Assembly (NCBI GenBank): GCA_028821815.1
Contig: JAPKEY010000088.1
Location: 1 to 6,368, forward strand
Direction of reading: 5' to 3'
Length of the DNA stretch: 6,368 nt
Origin: Candidatus Poseidoniales archaeon
Lineage (GTDB): Archaea; Thermoplasmatota; Poseidoniia; Poseidoniales; Thalassarchaeaceae
Position 1 is the first letter of the stretch, and the number at the start of each line of letters is the position of its first letter. The notes under the pieces are model-generated. The model did not search any database. It was given only the letters and a program-made list of their open reading frames with translations, and was not told where the DNA came from. Both the position numbers and the translations under genes were made by a program. This document shows positions 3,745-6,368 of the stretch, piece by piece.

Positions 3745-6216
3745 TTACTCAACCTTTCGGATTTGGTTGGGGCCATAAATGAATATCAATAAGGCAAGCA
3801 AGCCGAGTGTAGTGACACTGATCCATAGGAATGAATTGTATTCATTCAGCAAGGAGTCTGTTTGCAACCCATTATCCGAATCACTTGGAGATTCGTTTCG
3901 ATCTTGGACCGTGATGGTTGTGGACCACAAGTTATTCACTTCGTTTGTTTCATCAATTTCACCCGTCCAATCAATCTCAATCTCCAAAGTAACCTCTCCG
4001 GATTGAATGTCCAATCGACTCCACTCATTACATGATGCTGTTTCTAGTCCTCCTGGGGCAATCATTGCGATTTGTGGTGTACCGATTGTTTGGCCATCAA
4101 TCGAACAACGTACAGTAACAGGTTGTGCAACAATATGGCCACTATTTCGAACGAAAACATCGATTGCAATATCATTGCCTTCGGTAATCGAAGATTCACC
4201 AGTATTTTGGTCTAGAATACCAATGCTTTGCACCCAAACATCGGCTTGCTGTGTGGCGATAATCGTGACACTTTGATTGATTTCGGTTGTTCCATCGGTA
4301 ACTGAAATAATGATGAGGTGGGACCCAACTGTGATTGGGTTAAATGTGATTTGACCGGCTGAGAAAACAGCCCACTCGGGTGTAATTTCAATATTCAACA
4401 AATTAGAAGGCGTGTCACGATCCCAATATGCAAATGGGGTGGATAGGGGTTCATTGATTTCCATAGTCAACTCAACTGGAAGAGATGCCATCTCTGGTGA
4501 GTCATCAATGGCAGTGATAATCACTGCAATTTCATCCACCCAAGTATTCTGGCGTTCATCCATGACGGTTATGGTAACCGTAGTTTCCCCATGGGCATCG
4601 GCTACAGGCTGAAGCCGAACTTGACCATTGACGAAGTTAGCATCCATGATTGACATATCAGCACTTGACACTGTAACAACAAGGTCGGCATTTGATGTGA
4701 TGTCGTCCGAGCAGGTGTAAATGAAGTCAAGTAAACGTCCACCACCATCTTCATCGAAGATTTGATCGTTTTGCCCATCACATACCGGGTCGCGATCCCA
4801 CTCGATGAGAAAGCCGCCATTGATACTCATCGATTCAACCTGAATGACGATGTCTTCTGAGCTCCCGTTGCTAGACCAATGGAAGCGTGCCGATAGTCCA
4901 ACCTCAATAACGCCGCCACCAGGTGGTAGAAGATGGCCAATTGCAGCCATTAAGTGAAATGTTGAGTTGCTAGATGTGATGTCGTGTGAAGCGACTTCTT
5001 CACCATTCATAGCAATCCTTAACGTGGCGAACCCTGGTACCATCGAATGCACAGCGCCAATAATTTCACCTTGAATTGTCAGCATTGGATTGTTGATATC
5101 AACCGTCAGGCCCTCAATACATCCATCGATTAGGGTGCCATGAAATCGGATATAAGGCGCCATTGTTTGAAGTATTTCACCAGCAGATATTGGTGTCATT
5201 GTGGACCAATCATCACCTTCTTCTGATGTGGAATAATGCCAACTTGCATTACCAGACATATCAGGATGGAAGCGCCCCCATGCCTGTTCGTGTGGAAGTA
5301 ATAGCGGAGATGTCACCCATGTACCGGAATTTTGGCCTGCATTTTCCAAACCACAAGGGGACAGCGATAATCCATCGAGCGAACCCGTTGTTAGATTGAT
5401 TTCGATAATCGGGAATTCTTCAAAGAAAACAGAATGTGAGGCTTGTGCCAATTCAAAGGTCCCCCAAGGTTGCAAATGCTTGACAATTAAGCCTGCAGCA
5501 TCTACTTGTAATTCCGTATCGTCAAATTCACCAACTGAAACGTAATCAAGCATGATTGTGAGGCTCGATAATTCGGCCCAAGTCCAAGATTGGATACTGT
5601 CCAATGAGTACACCATTGCATTGTAATTCATGTGATTCACTTCACCCATTGTGTGCGCATATGTTCGGATCAAATGTTGAGTCCCTCCAGATTCGACAAT
5701 GATGCGCACACTATCTTGTTGTAGTGAATCGGGAACTCTGAATGCGACTGATAGTGAGACATTGGCAATTTCATAATTTGACCCCTCACTCAAATCAAAA
5801 CCAGATAGTTCGATAATGGGGCCTTTGGTCCAAGAAAATCCACCATCTGAGTCCCCATCGGAATCATTGTCGCAAACCGGGTCGGATATTGGCTTGAAAC
5901 AATCCGGATTGCCAATGGATAGATTGTCACCTGAAGGTGATACTGTGGACCATGCTGTAATTTCATTGTAGTTGACTGGCCGATTGTGCGCGAATGATAA
6001 ACGCCCATCTGCAATCATCGATGCAGAATGTTCGGCAGGATCTGTGCTGTATGCCTTGTTGGTAGAAAGTTCCCATTCAGAGGCATTGTCGAAGGTCCCC
6101 GCTGGCAACAAATCCACCACTTCAGAGCGGATGACTGTGTCGCCATTGACAGCCATAGGCATGGTCGAAAAAGCGAGAATGAGAACCAGCAAAACCGAGA
6201 GGCTTCGGGTGTGCAT
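3745..6216 (-). CDS. Large secreted, membrane-anchored beta-domain surface protein with CARDB-like domain
   Basis: An 823-residue protein. Residues 1-25 look like a signal peptide (hydrophobic core 6-20, AVNG before Asp26). Residues 797-815 form one membrane helix, followed by a short basic tail (GPNQIRKVE), so most of the chain should lie outside the cell. From N to C: a jelly-roll-like beta region (about 40-250) interrupted by an Asp-rich loop (112-124); a second beta-rich region (about 255-470); another DPVCD-starting Asp-rich loop (476-490); two cadherin/Ig-like modules (about 491-573 and 574-655); and a CARDB-like domain (about 656-770) with the typical VRNSGHIVAQPVTV and EIDETNEVNN motifs. 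Eight Cys fall in four neighbouring pairs, and nine NxS/T sequons suggest N-glycosylation. Adhesion, polymer binding or envelope structure is plausible; no catalytic motif is recognised. Start ATG 6216 gives the signal peptide directly. It is monocistronic unless the small gene downstream is real. Confidence 0.88.
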   Translation of the reverse strand: MHTRSLSVLLVLILAFSTMPMAVNGDTVIRSEVVDLLPAGTFDNASEWELSTNKAYSTDPAEHSASMIADGRLSFAHNRPVNYNEITAWSTVSPSGDNLSIGNPDCFKPISDPVCDNDSDGDSDGGFSWTKGPIIELSGFDLSEGSNYEIANVSLSVAFRVPDSLQQDSVRIIVESGGTQHLIRTYAHTMGEVNHMNYNAMVYSLDSIQSWTWAELSSLTIMLDYVSVGEFDDTELQVDAAGLIVKHLQPWGTFELAQASHSVFFEEFPIIEINLTTGSLDGLSLSPCGLENAGQNSGTWVTSPLLLPHEQAWGRFHPDMSGNASWHYSTSEEGDDWSTMTPISAGEILQTMAPYIRFHGTLIDGCIEGLTVDINNPMLTIQGEIIGAVHSMVPGFATLRIAMNGEEVASHDITSSNSTFHLMAAIGHLLPPGGGVIEVGLSARFHWSSNGSSEDIVIQVESMSINGGFLIEWDRDPVCDGQNDQIFDEDGGGRLLDFIYTCSDDITSNADLVVTVSSADMSIMDANFVNGQVRLQPVADAHGETTVTITVMDERQNTWVDEIAVIITAIDDSPEMASLPVELTMEINEPLSTPFAYWDRDTPSNLLNIEITPEWAVFSAGQITFNPITVGSHLIIISVTDGTTEINQSVTIIATQQADVWVQSIGILDQNTGESSITEGNDIAIDVFVRNSGHIVAQPVTVRCSIDGQTIGTPQIAMIAPGGLETASCNEWSRLDIQSGEVTLEIEIDWTGEIDETNEVNNLWSTTITVQDRNESPSDSDNGLQTDSLLNEYNSFLWISVTTLGLLALLIFIYGPNQIRKVE

Positions 6217-6335
6217 AGACCTGCGCTGCCGAGTAGCCCCTTGAATCCCTCGCCTGCGCGTGTGTGCGCATGTATGTGTAGCGGCGCCCTGCGCTTGCTT
6301 GAAATACCGTGCACAGGTCGCCGATTTACATCGTG
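6217..6335. other. Divergent intergenic region between the surface-protein gene and the tRNA gene
   Basis: No coding sequence is supported here. The region must carry the minus-strand promoter of the surface-protein gene and the plus-strand tRNA promoter. The best tRNA TATA candidate is TGAAATAC (6300-6307), about 30 bp before the mature 5' end, but it is a weak match. No convincing TATA box is seen for the surface-protein gene, and only AGGT two bases before its ATG resembles a Shine-Dalgarno sequence. Confidence 0.4.
6255..6280. other. 26-bp strictly alternating pyrimidine-purine tract (possible Z-DNA)
   Basis: Every step from T6255 to A6280 alternates pyrimidine and purine, mixing CG, TG/CA and TA dinucleotides (it contains GCGCGTGTGTGCGCATG). 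Such tracts can adopt left-handed Z-DNA under negative supercoiling. It sits 39-64 bp upstream of the surface-protein start codon, between two divergent transcription units, where supercoiling would accumulate. The pattern is seen directly; any structural or regulatory role is inferred. Confidence 0.6.
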
Positions 6336-6368
6336 GCTGCGGTGGTCTAGTGGTTAGGACGGTAGATT
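6336..6368 (+). tRNA. 5' part of a tRNA gene, isotype not determinable (truncated by window end)
   Basis: The last 33 bases fit positions 1-33 of a tRNA. The acceptor strand is GCTGCGG, followed by T8 and G9. The D-stem GTCT pairs with GGAC around the loop AGTGGTTA, which contains the GG/TT element. Then come G26, the anticodon stem 5' strand GTAGA, and T32-T33. The D-stem pairs G10-C25, T11-A24, C12-G23 and T13-G22. The T11-A24 pair is common in archaeal Glu, Asp, Gln, Pro, His and Gly tRNAs, but the anticodon begins one base past the window, so the amino acid cannot be read. It is transcribed away from the surface-protein gene. Confidence 0.85.

Noticed and set aside
6028..6357. Plus-strand and minus-strand frames overlapping the signal-peptide region and the tRNA
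   Set aside because: The plus frame runs into the tRNA gene and the minus frame overlaps the clear signal peptide in another frame; both look like shadows.

Overview
The window looks like a piece of archaeal chromosome, most plausibly from the Thermoplasmatota and quite possibly a marine planktonic lineage of the Poseidoniia (Marine Group II/III) type. The case rests on three adjacent genes: an EMC3/DUF106-type membrane insertase, an archaeal-type cytidylate kinase, and a Cbf5/TruB-family pseudouridine synthase with a PUA domain. Further support comes from a large secreted, membrane-anchored beta-domain protein and very tight gene packing. The domain assignment (Archaea) is fairly secure; the lineage is an inference made without any database search.

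Layout. (1) Positions 1-232 hold the 3' end of a plus-strand gene: three perfect 27-bp acidic repeats, then a four-cysteine zinc knuckle. (2) Its stop codon abuts the stop codon of a convergent minus-strand gene (233-1051) encoding a TPR-like helical-repeat protein with an acidic tail. (3) Only 22 bp away and divergent, a plus-strand operon runs 1074-3524: DUF106/EMC3-like insertase, cmk and cbf5. Both operon joints overlap or nearly touch, both downstream genes use non-ATG starts, and each of those starts has a strong GGAGG Shine-Dalgarno sequence. (4) A 220-bp interval (3525-3744) carries hairpins, a T-tract that could terminate the operon, and a possible 36-residue minus-strand small protein. 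(5) A minus-strand gene (3745-6216) encodes an 823-residue exported protein with Asp-rich loops, cadherin-like beta domains, a CARDB-like domain and a C-terminal membrane anchor. (6) The 119-bp region 6217-6335 includes a 26-bp strictly alternating pyrimidine-purine tract. It lies between this gene and the first 33 nt of a divergent tRNA gene cut by the window edge just before its anticodon.

How the genes fit together. The operon links co-translational membrane insertion (the DUF106 protein), CMP/dCMP phosphorylation (Cmk) and rRNA/tRNA pseudouridylation (Cbf5). It is a slimmed version of the adk-DUF106-L34e-cmk-L14e-cbf5 neighbourhood known in other archaea. The most distinctive feature is the C-terminal tail of the DUF106 protein: a very basic linker followed by a zinc ribbon, which could tether the insertase to the ribosome. 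I saw no mobile element, CRISPR array, defence system or obvious new multi-gene system. The less ordinary items are this tail, the possible small protein, the palindrome between the divergent starts and the potential Z-DNA tract.
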